Of a DNA stretch of 64,000 nt, positions 21,707 to 34,400 are shown piece after piece. Below the pieces are notes generated by a model, which saw only the letters and a list, made by a program, of their open reading frames with translations, searched no databases and was not told where the DNA came from. The position numbers were made by a program, and so were the translations under genes. The DNA lies in the NCBI GenBank assembly GCA_025716855.1, contig JAIXMQ010000012.1, positions 62,001 to 126,000 of the forward strand, read 5' to 3'. Numbering within the stretch: position 1 is the first letter of the stretch; each line of letters opens with the position of its first letter. Source of the stretch: Pilaira anomala. Lineage: Eukaryota > Mucoromycota > Mucoromycetes > Mucorales > Mucoraceae.

Positions 21707-23492
21707 TTACATGGATCTTCTAGTTTCTGAGGTAGTAACAATATGAGAAGCAGAGGATACAGTTCTTTTAGGTACAGGTGGTTTCTTTACACCTACAACA
21801 CCTCCTCCCATAGACGCGCTTTGTGTATTATTAGATGTCGTCTTGCGTCGCATAATATTTGAGAATGTACCGTTTGTCTTCTTTTTAGATACCATTGCTG
21901 GAGTACCATCTTTATTATGAACATGTAATCTTTGTGCATGTCCAACAATACAACTGATTAAATCGTTATAAGTTTCTGCGTCCATCTTTAATTGTTCTCG
22001 TTGGTCTAATAAATTATCAAGATAATCTGCTGCTTGTCTTTGTAACCTACTTAATTCTATCACCATCGCATTTAATTTCACATCAGGGAAGACACGGATT
22101 GTTTCTACAAAAAAAAAAAAAAAAAAAAAAAAGTAAATACATGTGTATATAAAAGAAAAAAAAGATATATATTTCTAACCTTCTGTTAATTCACAATAAG
22201 CTCTAGCAATATCAATATCTAGTTCCATCTCTTGATCTGCTTCCTTTTTTGCCTCTTTTGACGTTTCATCCATTTTATTTGTAACAACCCTTAACCCACC
22301 AGTAGCAGAAGCAGATCTTAAATGTGTTTGCGTTCCATCAGGTGAAGAAGGTAAAGAAGTGGCGGTATTACCTGCAGAATTTGTAATACGTGTGCCATTT
22401 ACTGTTTGTCTCTTTTTAGATGTATTGTTTTGATTAGGTGATGTAGGTGAAGGATATGATTTCTATATATATGTTTTTTTTTTCTGTTAAATTATTGTAG
22501 AACATAAATAAATTAAAATGTTATAAACAAATACCTCTTCTGAACTAAATGTAACACCTAATGCATTTAAATAAGATTTGTTTGTTTCTGATCTCGTCCA
22601 TTGGAATTGCCCAACAGCACCTGTCACTGGATTATAGAACACTGTATCACGTGAAAGCTTTGTCCATAGATCACGACTATTAACATGGTTCAATTCTAAC
22701 ATTCTATAACGTAAATCTCATTTTTTTCTTTTACCTGCATGGTGTATTCAATATATCTTTTGGATGTTCACTATGTTCTATAGGTGACGATATCACATTC
22801 GTTTCTTCTTCTTCTTCTCCCCACATCTTATTTAAATAGTCTTCAATAAATAGAGATACTTCTTCTGGCTTATTTTCTAACACATTGACCTATTTTGCTT
22901 ATTATCAATTAACCCGTATTTGTCTATATAAATAAAAGAGCTTAAAAAAATTTACATAATCTTCGGCTTCGGTTGGAGTCTTTGGTTCCGGTTCCTTTTC
23001 TTCTTCTTCTTCTTCTTCGTCTTCTTCTATTGTTGCTACTGCCTCTGGTGCCGGTGGTGGTGCTTCGAAATCATCAAAGTCACCAAAGTCATCATCATCA
23101 CCTGCATCCACAAAGTCATTATCAAAGTCCCCAAACTCATCGAATTCTGTCTCATCTTGTGTCTGTAATCCTTCTCCAAACTCTTCAAACTCGACTTCTT
23201 CTTGAGTTTCCGGTACTTCGCTAAAGGATTCAAAGTCTCCAACTCTTTCAGACTTTGATTCCTTTTTAAACTCTTCAAAAACTACTTCGTCAGACGTTTG
23301 TAAATTATTATCAAACTCATCTATTGAATCCTTCATAGGCTTTATTGTTTGTTCCGTCTTTGGTTTAGAATCAAGTTCGGTTTCTGTCAAGTTAGTGGTT
23401 GAAGACTCTACAGTGGGTGTAGCATCTATTGTAAAAGAGTCATCGTTTACAGCTTCTAATGGCGAGTCGTCTACTTTTACTTCTAAAGACAT
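21707..23492 (-). CDS. Aftiphilin-like clathrin/adaptor accessory protein
   Basis: About five exons (23492-22955, about 22890-22735, 22702-22536, about 22460-22182, about 22107-21707). The N-terminal 190 residues are acidic with repeated ear-binding type motifs: VVFEEF, VEFEEFGEG, TEFDEFGDFDNDF, DDDFGDFDDFEAPPP. The middle part carries MLELNHVNSRDLWTKLSRDT followed by VFYNPVTGAVGQFQW and RSETNKSYLNALGV, the shape of the clathrin-binding domain of aftiphilin-type proteins. The C-terminal part has a helical segment (VIELSRLQRQAADYLDNLLD) and a basic, proline-containing tail. Aftiphilin works with AP-1 and clathrin in trans-Golgi/endosome traffic. The assignment rests on motif order from memory, so a related adaptor accessory protein is possible. 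Confidence 0.6.
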
Positions 23493-23915
23493 GATAAAAA
23501 GATATAAATTTAAAGAGAAAAAAATGCAACAAACTGAAAAAGTTTAAAATCAACTGAGCTCTAAAAAATGAGGTTTTTCATCCATTGCATTGTATTAACA
23601 CTTTGAACATACTCTTCATGTAACCAGTATAGTTACTACTTGATAACCGGTGTAATTAAGCTGGTTATGTTCTACTTATTGACCCTTTCTGAAGCTTCAA
23701 CTACTTTCATGGATAGTATTTTCGAATACGAATTAAGAAGACTCTTATTTTTGGTACATATAGTTTGAGTGATCCTCCTTTAGAGTCATGATAGGCAAAA
23801 TTAATTAATAACTAATACCATCGGAAAAAATTTTAAAAAGTATATTGTATAAAGTATATCCTTTAAATGAAATAAAAAGGTTATAAAGTAAAAAAAAAAA
23901 AAAAAGTAATATCAT
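23493..23915. other. Intergenic
   Basis: Upstream region of the aftiphilin-like gene and 3' flank of HIRIP3. No coding or RNA feature is recognised. An A-run lies at 23889-23905. Confidence 0.5.
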
Positions 23916-25589
23916 TTATTCCTCGTATTCGTCACTTTCATCATCGCTTTCGATTTTAGATTTTTTAGAGCTTCTCTTTTTTGGTAAAGGTTCTTCTTCA
24001 GCACTTTCTTCTCCACTCTCCTCTTCATCCTCCTCCTCCTCCTCATCATCATCATCTTCTGATTCTTCACTGCTATCTTTTTCAATAACATAGGATGGTT
24101 TAGAAGCAGCTCTTTGCCTAGTTCTGCTAGGTCTACCCTCTTCCTCAATAATTAAACTAGTATCCAATCCTTCCACCTCCTTTTGCAAATCTCTTTTACG
24201 CTTAATAGCTGCACATTTTTCTAAAGATGGTTTTCCTTCCAAACCTAATTCTTTCAAGTAATCTTTCAACACGTTAATTTCTTCTTTAGCCGATTGGCAT
24301 AATGCAGTTTTTTTTGCTACACTAAGGAAATGAGATCCACACAATTTGATGTATTGACGTAAACGTTTAATTTGTTCTTCTTCTTGAGGAGTTCCAGGAG
24401 GCTATATCAAAGAATTGTATTATTTTCTACTACTCACATATTGTTATCATTACTTATATCTTTATAAACTTACTCGAGCTTTCTTTTGTGCTTTTTTGGT
24501 TTTGCTGCTTTCTTCATCGCTGATATTTTTAGATTTCTTGGAAGATTTCTTTTTAGGTTCTTCTTCTTCGTCCTTCTCCTCTTCAGATTCTGATTCAACG
24601 ATTCTTTTCTTGTTTGGTTTTTTGGGTTCTTCTTCGGATTCAGAATCACTTGTTACTTTCTTCTTTGTAATTCTTTTCTTGGGCTTTTGGTCTTTTTTCT
24701 CTTCTTCTTCTTCTTCTTCGTCCTCGGATTCAATAACCTTTTTAGTTGTAGGTTTTTTCTTAGGAGCTTCGTCCTCTTCCATATCTTCATCCTCTTCTTT
24801 ATCTTTGTCCTCTTCTGCATCTTCCTCCTCGGATTCAGATTCAATGACCCTCTTTTTGAGTGTACGTCTTTTTCTAGGCTTTACTTCCTCTTCTTCTTCT
24901 TCCTCTTCTTCCTCCCCCTCTTTTTCTTGATCTGATTCGATACGCTTAGGCGTTCTCTTTTTTTGTTCTGGCACATCCTTATCCTCTTCTTCTTCTTCAG
25001 CATCTGACTCAATAACCTTAGGTGATTTTTTAACTGTTTTACGTTTTTTATTATCAGAATCTTCCTTATCAACGTATTCCATTTCGATATCTACAGTCAC
25101 TGTAGGCGCTTTACGTTTCTTAGTCTGCTTAGAAGTCGCGTCGTCTGCCTTACGCTTTGGAGCTTTACTGGAAGACTCTACCTCTTCTTGCGACGTTGTA
25201 TTCAATATCGCTTCGTCAATCATAGTATTCATAATTTTTTTCAAAGACGATTGCTTAAGAGTGCCATTCTCAAGATCCTATATGTTACAAAAACAATGAG
25301 TTATAAAAGAGTAAAAAAAAAAAAGGGGGGGGGTTATAAGAGCTTACAAAATGGGATTCCAATTCTTTACGAATAATACTTGCAGTTAATTTCCTATAAA
25401 CGTGTCAGATCAAACTCTTTAAAAATAATAATAAAGCGTGTTCTCTTACTCCAAGTCCCCGTTGCGAATAATTCTATCAAGACGTGTTAAAAAGTTTTAC
25501 AATAAAATAGAATAAATTATATATACATACTCTTCAAGTTTATCCTTGAACGCAGGCCTTTGTAAAAACTCTTTTGTAATATTTGACAT
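23916..25589 (-). CDS. HIRIP3: HIRIP3-like histone chaperone (DEK-C-like N-terminus, acidic repeats, CHZ domain)
   Basis: Five exons. Exon 1 (25589 to about 25534) starts MSNITKEFLQRPAFKDKLEE. Two small exons follow: IIRNGDLE, then KLTASIIRKELESHF. These and the start of the large exon (DLENGTLKQSSLKKIMNTMI) give a DEK-C-like helical N-terminus. The middle is a long run of alternating acidic (EEE, ESESEEE) and basic (KKKR) blocks. The last exon carries RLRQYIKLCGSHFLSVAKKT, VLKDYLKELGLEGKPSLEKC and TSLIIEEEGRPSRTRQ, matching the HIRIP3 C-terminus with its CHZ motif (H2A.Z/H2A-H2B binding). HIRIP3 binds HIRA and casein kinase 2 in animals; the SESEEE runs here are plausible CK2 sites. It starts 108 bp from the divergent CENP-O gene. 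Confidence 0.87.
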
Positions 25590-25697
25590 ACTGACGAAAG
25601 AAGAAAACACGTAAAATTCAAACACATACTTTTAACTGCAAAAAAAAAAATTGTAGTACCTATGTAGACTGTTTCTCTTTTTTTCTCATAATTTGAT
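25590..25697. promoter_or_regulatory. Divergent promoter of HIRIP3 and CENP-O
   Basis: Only 108 bases separate the start codons of HIRIP3 (minus) and CENP-O (plus), so both transcripts must start within or just outside this interval. It contains an A-run (about 25640-25649) and a T/C-rich stretch. Confidence 0.7.
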
Positions 25698-26828
25698 ATG
25701 ATTTCTACTGACGAAGATGCTTTGTAAGTACTTCTAGTTTTAACTAACAAGTTAGTATAGCTAAACTTGTTTTCTAGTCTCCCTACAGAAAACGATAGAA
25801 TCAAAGCCCAAATTAAAGCTTTACAAGCTCAACGTAAGAAAGCATCTCAACCTCTTGTTGAATCGATCTAACTTTATTGCTTAGTAAGTCTTGCTACAGA
25901 GAAACAAAGAAAGTTAAGAAGACTATTGACTGAAGAAGATCTGTCATTTGTCGTTGTAACGAACTTAACAGAACGAATCAAAGGTAATAAAAACAAAAGA
26001 AGAAGTGTCTAGAGTAAACAACTAAAAATTTGCGTTTCGAAGCATAGATCCTACTAGAACAAAAGCACACGAGTTAGAAGGCTTACAAAAACAAGTAAAG
26101 TATACTCAAAAACAAATTACTTTTTTCGTACTGACGAAACCATTGGATAGATATTTGAAGAATTATTGGTAACAGCAGAACAATGTACAGTACGAGAAGT
26201 TCTTAGTTATCATCGGTTAGCTGGTCGAACCATAGTCGATAAAGACAGACATTTTTTTAGTGTTCGTTTAGAAACATTTTACAAAGGATCATACAGGGAC
26301 ACATTCTATCTTTATTTTAGGAGAAGTAATCCAAATGAAGTTGCCAAGCACAATATTCCATTATTTATACAACTGCGCATGTTGCAGGATAGATTTTTAC
26401 CAGAAGATTTACAGGTAATTTTCGTTATTTTCTTCAAAAAAGAAAAGTAATAGAGACTTACAATCATACATTAGACATTCCTTCGTATTCTCCATTCTTG
26501 CTTAGAAGCATATGTGATAAGAAAAGAGATATTGAAAGAGATTGAAAGTTTATCTAGAAATCGTCCATTAAAAATAACATCTAAAAATGTTTCCCTTTCA
26601 AAAATAGAGTTGGAAGTGGAACCAACAGATATAACTCCATTACGCATTACTATTTTGTTTACAGACCAAACTTCCTCCTTTCCGACTGATGTATATATTC
26701 ATAGTATTGATACTGATAAACCTATAGAAGAATTTGTCCAGCTGGAAAAAGATTTGATGAAAGAAAATATAGCTGATACGCTATTTAATTTTTTACCCGA
26801 ATTAAGTCCAGAACACTTTGAAGAATAA
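25698..26828 (+). CDS. CENPO: CENP-O / Mcm21 kinetochore subunit
   Basis: Six exons. Exon 1 is 26 nt (25698-25723, MISTDEDAF). Exon 2 gives ENDRIKAQIKALQAQ and is spliced at GTAAGA, not read to the nearby TAA. Then come LATEKQRKLRRLLTEEDLSF with VVVTNLTERIK, then KAHELEGLQKQIFEELLVTA. The core follows: LAGRTIVDKDRHFFSVRLET, FYKGSYRDTFYLYF, HNIPLFIQLRMLQDRFLPED and FLRILHSCLEAYVIRKEIL. The pattern coiled coil, then RLETFY-G-Y, then HxIPxFIxL, then LxAYxxRKE is that of CENP-O/Mcm21, which with CENP-P forms the RWD pair of the COMA/CCAN inner kinetochore. It ends LSPEHFEE. All introns are GT..AG and short. Confidence 0.85.
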
Positions 26829-27188
26829 ATATAAATGTTTATACTTGCTTATATCTCTTTAAAAATCTAATAAAATATGAATTAACACCAGGTATAAATC
26901 ATAGAAGTCTCAATAAGTACAACGAGCATTACAAAGATAATTATACTTCTTACTGCCCAAGCGATCGAACAAAGCTATCAAATGCCACTAGAATCCTTTT
27001 CAGCATTCGAGAGTAGCATTGATTAACTCATCATGCAGTAACAGAAGTGCATTTCTAATCATCTTGTTTAACGTGACCACTATATTCTATTTAAGTTAGA
27101 CTTTTCGCATTTCGAAAACGCCAAATTCAAAAGGTAACAACTGTACCAACTCGGGTCACCAACGTCTAATAAAAACCAGAACAAAAAA
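26829..27188. other. Intergenic
   Basis: 3' flank of CENP-O and promoter of the AIG1 GTPase. No other feature is recognised. Confidence 0.5.
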
Positions 27189-28138
27189 ATGCTTGCTGGA
27201 GCAGATAATACATATGTAGTGTCTGCATTAGGAGGTGTAGGCACAGGTAAATCTAGTTTATTAAACGCTATTACAGGTGAATATACTTTTGAAACCGGAG
27301 ATGGAACTGATGTAAGGAACTTACTTTATAAAACTTTTGGTTTAAAAAACTAACTTGATTCTAAAAGGCTCAAACTAAAACGGTTGAAGGCAAAATCAAA
27401 GAATGGAAATTTGCCCCTTCGACTCAGTTTTGTCACTTGATTGATACTCCCGGGTTGATTGACTCTAATATTGAAGATCGTCAAGTTATTCAAGAAATGA
27501 CACGTTACTTCAAGTCATTAGAGAATGGTGTCAGTGCATTTTTTTTAGTATTTAACATTAATGATATTAGGTATATTATGCAAATAAGTGATTTATTTCA
27601 AGTTTAATAACTATTTTTTTTTTCCTGTTATCAGACTGGATGCCTACACTCAAAATATGCTCATCTTGTTTCATCAATTGCTCGGCAAAGATTTCTGGAA
27701 CTTTGTTGTCGTCGTATTTACACATGTTGATGAAGATTTTAGAGATGATTTAGAAGACAATATGGACGCTGTCACAGCTAGTAATGGTAATATATTTATA
27801 AAAAAACATATTCATAATTTCATCATATTGACAAGTTCATTTTTAGATGGCTTTGTCGCAGAAATTAGAAGAATTTATAAACTCCCCAAAACTTTCCAAC
27901 CTTCTGTTATTTTCACATCCACTCAAAATGTAAGAACGAGTAGCTATACCCAAAGACATATGCGTGAATTGTATTTTGCCGTAGGTATGTGCGAGTCTCG
28001 TAATAGTGGCAAAAGATTTACTTGTAACTGGTTGAGACAAATCTTGGTTATTCCTACTGAAGAACAAAAATCTAATTTTATTAAAGAAAGTATTAAAGAT
28101 GCTTGGTCTTCTATGTCCAATGCTTGTCAAATGCAATA
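27189..28138 (+). CDS. AIG1-type (GIMAP/IAN-like) GTPase
   Basis: Four exons. G1 is ALGGVGTGKSSLLNAITG (Walker A). The segment AQTKTVEGKIKEW fits switch I with its Thr. G3 is HLIDTPGLIDS. QVIQEMTRYFKSLENGVSAF and FLVFNINDIR-LDAYTQNMLI follow, then G4 VVVFTHVDEDF. The second half is helical, with SVIFTSTQNVRTSSYTQRHM. The G1/G3/G4 spacing and the conserved box between G3 and G4 mark the AIG1 family. These GTPases associate with membranes in animals (lymphocyte GIMAPs) and respond to infection in plants; scattered copies occur in fungi. The C-terminus lacks a clear membrane anchor or prenylation motif. The function in fungi is unknown. It is followed by the SPX transporter on the same strand (146 bp apart). 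Confidence 0.85.
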
Positions 28139-28284
28139 ATTCTTCAACATTAAGCACGTTATAGTCTCTTGGCGATTTCGTTTGACAGGTTTCGTTTAAG
28201 AAAAAAAAATGGTTTTATTAGAAAATAGTTTTTTTTTAATAAAAATTGAAACATCCTTTTTTTTATATATCTTTATCTGATTTC

Positions 28285-31249
28285 ATGAAATTTTCTCATT
28301 CTATAATATTAAATGCAGTGCCAGAATGGCTGGATAAATACGTCGAGTAAAACTTGATAGCTAAAAAATTAACTGTACAAAATTCCCTGACATAATATTT
28401 ATTACAACTTAGTTATGATGGACTAAAGAAAATCGTATATCAAGCCGAACGAGATCAAGTAAACAAAATAAATGCCGAATCAAAAAATGAACCAAAGAAA
28501 GTAGAAGAAGGAATTGTTTCAAAAGAAAAAACAAACTATACTTCAGATACAAGTACTAGTTCCGAGAAAGAATTATATAATAAGGATAATGAACTATTCA
28601 TACATGAACTAGACTTGCAATTGGAAAAGGTTTTTAATTTCTTTTCAATCAAGTTGAGAGAATATTTACAGGATGTTGAAGAACTTAATGTTCAATTTTT
28701 GGAGTTTAATATACCTCTGCAAGATGAAATGCTAGATGGAAATACGTACGATGGTCAATTCGTAAGTCCTTTGGAAGAATTGGATTCAACTCAGAGAGTT
28801 AGGCGAAGATCTTCTAGAGCCACTAACACAACACTTATTTCTTCAACTGCTGGATCAGACCACGGTACTTCAGTGTATTCTGTTAATCTTTATGGTGGTG
28901 GTCAGAATTTAAAATCTAATGATGACAGTAGTGATACCCTTCCTATCAAAAATAATTTGAACCAAGTACCTCCTGTCTCTCATAATTTAAGACGTGTTCA
29001 TACAATAAATATTGCAGAATCTCAAGATCCACGGCGTATAAATATCCAAAGGAGTCTGAGCCATCATGCAAATACTTCCGGATTCCCAATGGAACAAACT
29101 CCTACTCGTGTTACGGATGTAGCCGGTCTTCGTTTTGGAAGAAGAAGAGGGTCTCATATTTCTGTTCACCAAGCAGAGAATGTCAGGGAATTTAATTTAT
29201 ATTACAATTTCCGTGTTCGTTGTGCTGCTGCCTATATTGCATTAACAGAATTAAAGTCTTATGCCGATATTAATCGTACTGCCTTTGAAAAAATTCTTAA
29301 AAAATGGGATAAAGTAACTGGATCAAACCTAAGTGATGCTTATCTCGCCAAAATTGTCAGAACTGCCGAACCTTTCACAGTAGAGAATTTTACTCGTATT
29401 GACTACGAATTGGAACATATTTTGAATATGTACGCTGCAGTTTTCACTATGGGTAAGAAACATCTGGCAGAAGTAGAGCTAAAAATGCACATGCATGATC
29501 ATATTGTATTTGAACGTTCAACAGTTTGGAAAGATTTGGTCGGTAAAGAACGTCAAAGGATGGATGCGCACGCTGATATTCCCAAGAAAGGCTATACAAT
29601 TCCATATCTCAATCTGTTTATAAGTAAAAAGACACTATTTAATTTCATAGCATTTTTAGTTAGTCTCACTGTGTATATCGTATTAATGTGTTTCGACACA
29701 ATGAATCAAAGGGAAGCAAGCAAGTGTTTAGCCTTATTACTTTTTGCTGCTCTCATGTGGGCATTTGAGGTACAATACACACAATATAATAACAGGAACA
29801 AAAAACTCACTATGATTTATCTTTTTTTTTTTAAGTGTATACCATTATTTGCAACAGCGTTTATGGTACCTTTATTAGTTGTACCTATGCATATTTGTAG
29901 AGATAGTAACGGCAATGTTCTTCCTGCAAGCGAGGCAGCAAAACATGTATTCCAAGCTATGTTCAGTGATACTATTATGGTTTTATTAGGCGGTTTTTCT
30001 ATTGCTGGAGCACTTAGTAAACATGGTGTCGCCAAAGCCTTTGCTTCCACTATCCTTAGTAGAGCAGGTTCAAAACCACGTTATGTTATTCTCGTCAACA
30101 TGTATCTCGCTACGTTTTTATGTATGTGGATCAGTAATGTCGCTACGCCTGTTTTATGTTTCTCTCTAGTTGAGGTAAAAGAAAAAAAAAGATATTAAAA
30201 GATATAATACAGAACTCATGTTTTTTTGTTTTTTTGTTTTTATGTAAGCCCATTTTAAGAACTTTACGTCCAAATTCTACAGTTGCACCTAGTTTAATTT
30301 TAGGTATTGCACTTGCGAGCTGTATCGGGGGGCTTTCATCACCTATTTCATCTCCACAAAATATTATTGCGATTGATTTAATGGTCCCTAGCCCTGGATG
30401 GGGGATTTGGTTTGCTGCTGCAATTCCATGTGGTATTGTCACAGTCATGACTACATGGATTCTTATACTTTTATATTTCCGTCCTGACCGTGACACGCCT
30501 CACTTGAACATAATCAAATCACAAGGATTCTCTCGTCCTACACGATCTCAAGTATGGGTATGTTTTGTTTGTCTGGGCACTATCGCTCTTTGGTGCGCTG
30601 AATCCTCCATGAGTGGATTTTGGGGAGACAATGGTGTGATTGCCGCTATTCCGTTTGTACTTTTATTTGCCACAAACATGTTGAACAAAAATGATTTGAA
30701 TAATTTTTTATGGACCGTTGTTACTCTTGCTCAGGGTGGAATGGCCTTAGGATTTGCGGTTGAGTCGTCAGGTCTTTTGGATATAATTGGGCATCGTATT
30801 GCTGGAGGTGTAAATCACCTTTCCGATTTGTCAATCATTTTTGTCTTTGGTTTGTTGGTACTGGTGTTTGCTACCTTTGTTAGTCATACCGTTGCAGCAC
30901 TGATTATTCTGCCTATTGTGCAGCAAGTGGGCCAAAACCTTCCTATTCCACATCCTAATTTGTTGGTTATGGTTACTGGTTTAGTTTGCTCAGTAGCAAT
31001 GGGTCTTCCTGTATCTGGGTAAGTTCTTTTTATAAAAATAGAAACATATAAAAATCTAAATATATAACTATTTTGTTTTCTCATACATCTAGCTTTCCTA
31101 ATATGAATGCTATTATGTTGGAAGATCCTACAGGAAAACCGTATCTAAAAATCAAAGACTTTTTATTATGTGGTGTCCCGGCATCTATTTTAGCTGCTGT
31201 CCTTACCATTTGTCTAGGTTATGGTATTGTTAGTGGCATTGGATTTTAA
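28285..31249 (+). CDS. SPX-domain low-affinity phosphate transporter (Pho87/Pho90/Pho91 type, SLC13-like)
   Basis: Five exons. Exon 1 (28285 to about 28347) encodes MKFSHSIILNAVPEWLDKYV and splices to DYDGLKKIVYQAE: together the SPX N-helix. The SPX domain ends with YADINRTAFEKILKKWDK, whose lysines form the inositol-pyrophosphate site. The membrane part begins near LFNFIAFLVSLTVYIVL and has about a dozen segments, including LLGGFSIAGALSKHGVAK, GGLSSPISSPQNIIA, TLAQGGMALGFAVESSG and VSHTVAALIILPIVQQVG, ending LGYGIVSGIGF. The order matches yeast Pho87/90/91. Pho91 is vacuolar and Pho87/90 are plasma-membrane proteins; the sequence does not decide. Odd: intron 29770-29835 is 66 nt with no in-frame stop, so an unspliced reading stays open. 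WAFE-CIPLFATAF is the expected junction. Confidence 0.92.
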
Positions 31250-31402
31250 ATACTTTCCTTGCACACATGTATATAATACTTTTTCTCTGTGCATAAGATA
31301 AATGAAGATTTCAAAAAAAAAAAAACTACTAGATACAAATGATACTTTGAATATACTTATGTAAAAAAGCTAACGTTTTTTTTTTTATTGTAATAAATTG
31401 CA

Positions 31403-34400
31403 TTAAAATTCATCTGCATCATCAAACTCATCAGCTTCATCGATCAAATGCTCTTCTGAACCATCATAATCTTCTAATAAAACATCGGTATGATCTTCTT
31501 GACCTAAAGGACTATAACCAGATCCTCGTCGTCCCGACATAAATGACGGTAAACGGATACCGCTAAAGTCAAAATCAGAGAGAGATCTAGGAATGGATAT
31601 ACGTGAAAGAAGACCTATAATCGCTACTGGGATCACAAATGCAGCAGCAACCATCTTTGTGAATATAGGGCTAGAGGTAATATTGGATCTCATTCGCTGC
31701 GTACCATCAGGAAGACGAATACGACTATAGTAAAATGTATTAGTTTAAAGTGAAAAACAAGTGAATAGATGGTTTTATATAATTACCCAAATCCGCGTTT
31801 ACGATATTGAAGTGCACCGAACACAAGACCTGCACCGATGATGGGAGCAAATATAAAGGCAAGCCAACCACCACCAGAGCGAGATACGCCAGGACAATAC
31901 ATTTTTTCACCGAGCTTATCTAATTCTTTACCACCTTGACATGTTGAAGCAGCAATCTTACGATAACTAAAGAAAAAGCGTTAGTGAATGATATTTACTA
32001 TTTTATAGGATTTGTTCTTACCCAGAGGTAGTGTAATAGAATTCATTAGATCCATCACAAATAGGTTCCAGAGGTTGAAGTCCAGGTACTAAGACACACT
32101 TGTTATTTGAATCACGCACAAAGTTAAAATCGCTAAGATATAAATAATGGAAATAAGAAAAAATGATTCATTTATACACATCTAACAAAAAAAAACTTAC
32201 CATTCAAAGTCTTCTTCAGTACAAGTACAATTACGAACAACTTCTCTTGGTTGAACCAATACTTCGCCAATATAACAATCACGATCTTGAATACGACGAT
32301 AATACTGGGTTTCACGACCAAACAAACACTTCTCGCCTCTAGCATCTTCAGGACTCCATAATTCAAAGTCATCATCATTAGGATGATCCAAATCCAATTT
32401 ACATTTCGTAGGATGCAAGTTACTAAAGTCCAAGTGGTAGGCAACCGTTTTACCATTGGATAAACCAAACATGACATATTTTTGACTTGTACCATCAGGT
32501 TGTGTAATGATATCTTCAATCAAAGCTTCTTCACCTCTCTTTGCGAATTTATAAGTATCCCAAGTCAATCCTTCATTCGTAGTATATTTAACAAAATTTG
32601 TAGGTTTTTCATTATCTACCAAGATCAATAATCCACCTTGGTCTGCAAATTCCCAAAGATGAGCTCCTTTTGCAATCTCTGTCCACGATTTACCTGCGTC
32701 ACGCGTCAAGAACATATCTCCATCACGGTAAGGCGTAAGACTTGATCCCACATTACCTACACCGACCATTAATCCTACTGCACTTGATAAACTGAATAAA
32801 TCACGCGAGTTTTGTCGCTCAGAATAACAATGTAAATGTAAAGCACAATCAGCTCCTCTGCAATCAAATGAGTTTCCATTACTGTCTTTCTTGGGTGCCA
32901 TTAAAGCATTCCAGTGTCCACCAGCATCTGCAGTCTTTCGAGTCACTAATTTTTTAGGGTCCCCCTTATTGGCTTGACCAGGATTACTCACGACATTGGC
33001 AATCGCAATACCTTCAATACCTTGCATCTTTTCAAAATCAACAATACCCATCTCATTTCGATTCGCGTTCTCAAGAGAGTTGACATAGTAAGTACCATTT
33101 GAATTAGAGGTAAAGATAGTACCATATTCACTGCCTCGATGTGTATTTGTTGATACATGAATCCACATCGAATTAGCTGATTCCATAATCGTGAATGCTT
33201 CAGGAGATAAATCAAACGAGGCTGGGAAAGAGGCGGCTGCAAATGTAGTTCCGTCCAAGCTGACATGTAAACGAAGATTAGCTCCTCCATTCTTTGATGC
33301 TGCGACCACCATGTATTTTCCAAACACCGTGACACCCACAATATCTTCAAATAGCACCTTTTTATCATGGAAATAATTTTGTGAGGTGACAAATTGAAGT
33401 GCGTTACCGTAAAGACTTAATTGGTTACCCTTTTGATCACGGTATTGTTCACAAAAGATCGAGTTACGATGGGTGGATTCAATCGCGCCTTCTCGACCCC
33501 ACATACAACTACGCATGTAGGTACCAAGTGATGTCCAACTATGACCATTATCACGAGAATAGTACGCTTCAGAATGACAATTTGATGCGAGACCAGTACA
33601 GTCTTTTTGTCCAAGGAAGATCAAATAATCAGGATCATCATTATGGAAATTCATGACGACACCAGGAAGCAAATTGATAGGGGGTGCAGGCGTATGCATG
33701 GTACCAAAATTAGATGCTTTATTGTTGGTAAAGAAATGTTCTTCTGTGTCCGTAATAAAGAACGCACGTTGATCAAAGTATGTATTTTGATAGATAGCAA
33801 TCACTTTATGTTCCGGGAACATTTCTTTCCAACTCAATCCATCATTCTCACTCTTCCAAACCTTGCCATCCAATGTGCGAACCACAACGCGATCGGTATC
33901 ACTGAAATAAATATAATCTACAACTCGATCCGTGAATTCGGTCATACTGGAACTAACACTTCCGCCTTCTCCACAATCCCATTCCTTTTGATCTTCCAAA
34001 TTGAGTCCACCAGAACAACTACTCTTGGCATTTTTCTTGTATCCGGATCTACCTCTAAACTTATCCCCTGCAGGACACTTGGACGGTCTATCCGGGTGAC
34101 GACCCTTAAACACACATTCATTTTCACTGTTACGCCAGAACCCAAAATCACATTCAAAATCAATATCTCGACATTCACAATTCTCTGTCACCACTTCAGG
34201 TTCCTGGAACTGTGCATTCACAACACAAGCACGATCTCTCTTTCTACGCCAATAAGCGGTCTTCTTACCAAGCAAACAAGCATCATCTCCATCATCATCT
34301 TTAGGAATCCAACGTTCAAAATCACTCTTTTCTTCATTTTTCTTATCAATCACACATTTACGTTGCTTTGTATCTGAGAAATCAACCGTAGTAATTAACT

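Noticed and set aside
24415..24935. Ser/Phe-rich open frames on the plus strand over the HIRIP3 acidic region
   Set aside because: They are antisense shadows of the GAA/GAT/AAG repeat coding of HIRIP3; no splice sites or start context.
33607..34377. 256-codon plus-strand frame inside VPS10
   Set aside because: Antisense to a well-supported VPS10 exon; no recognisable domain.
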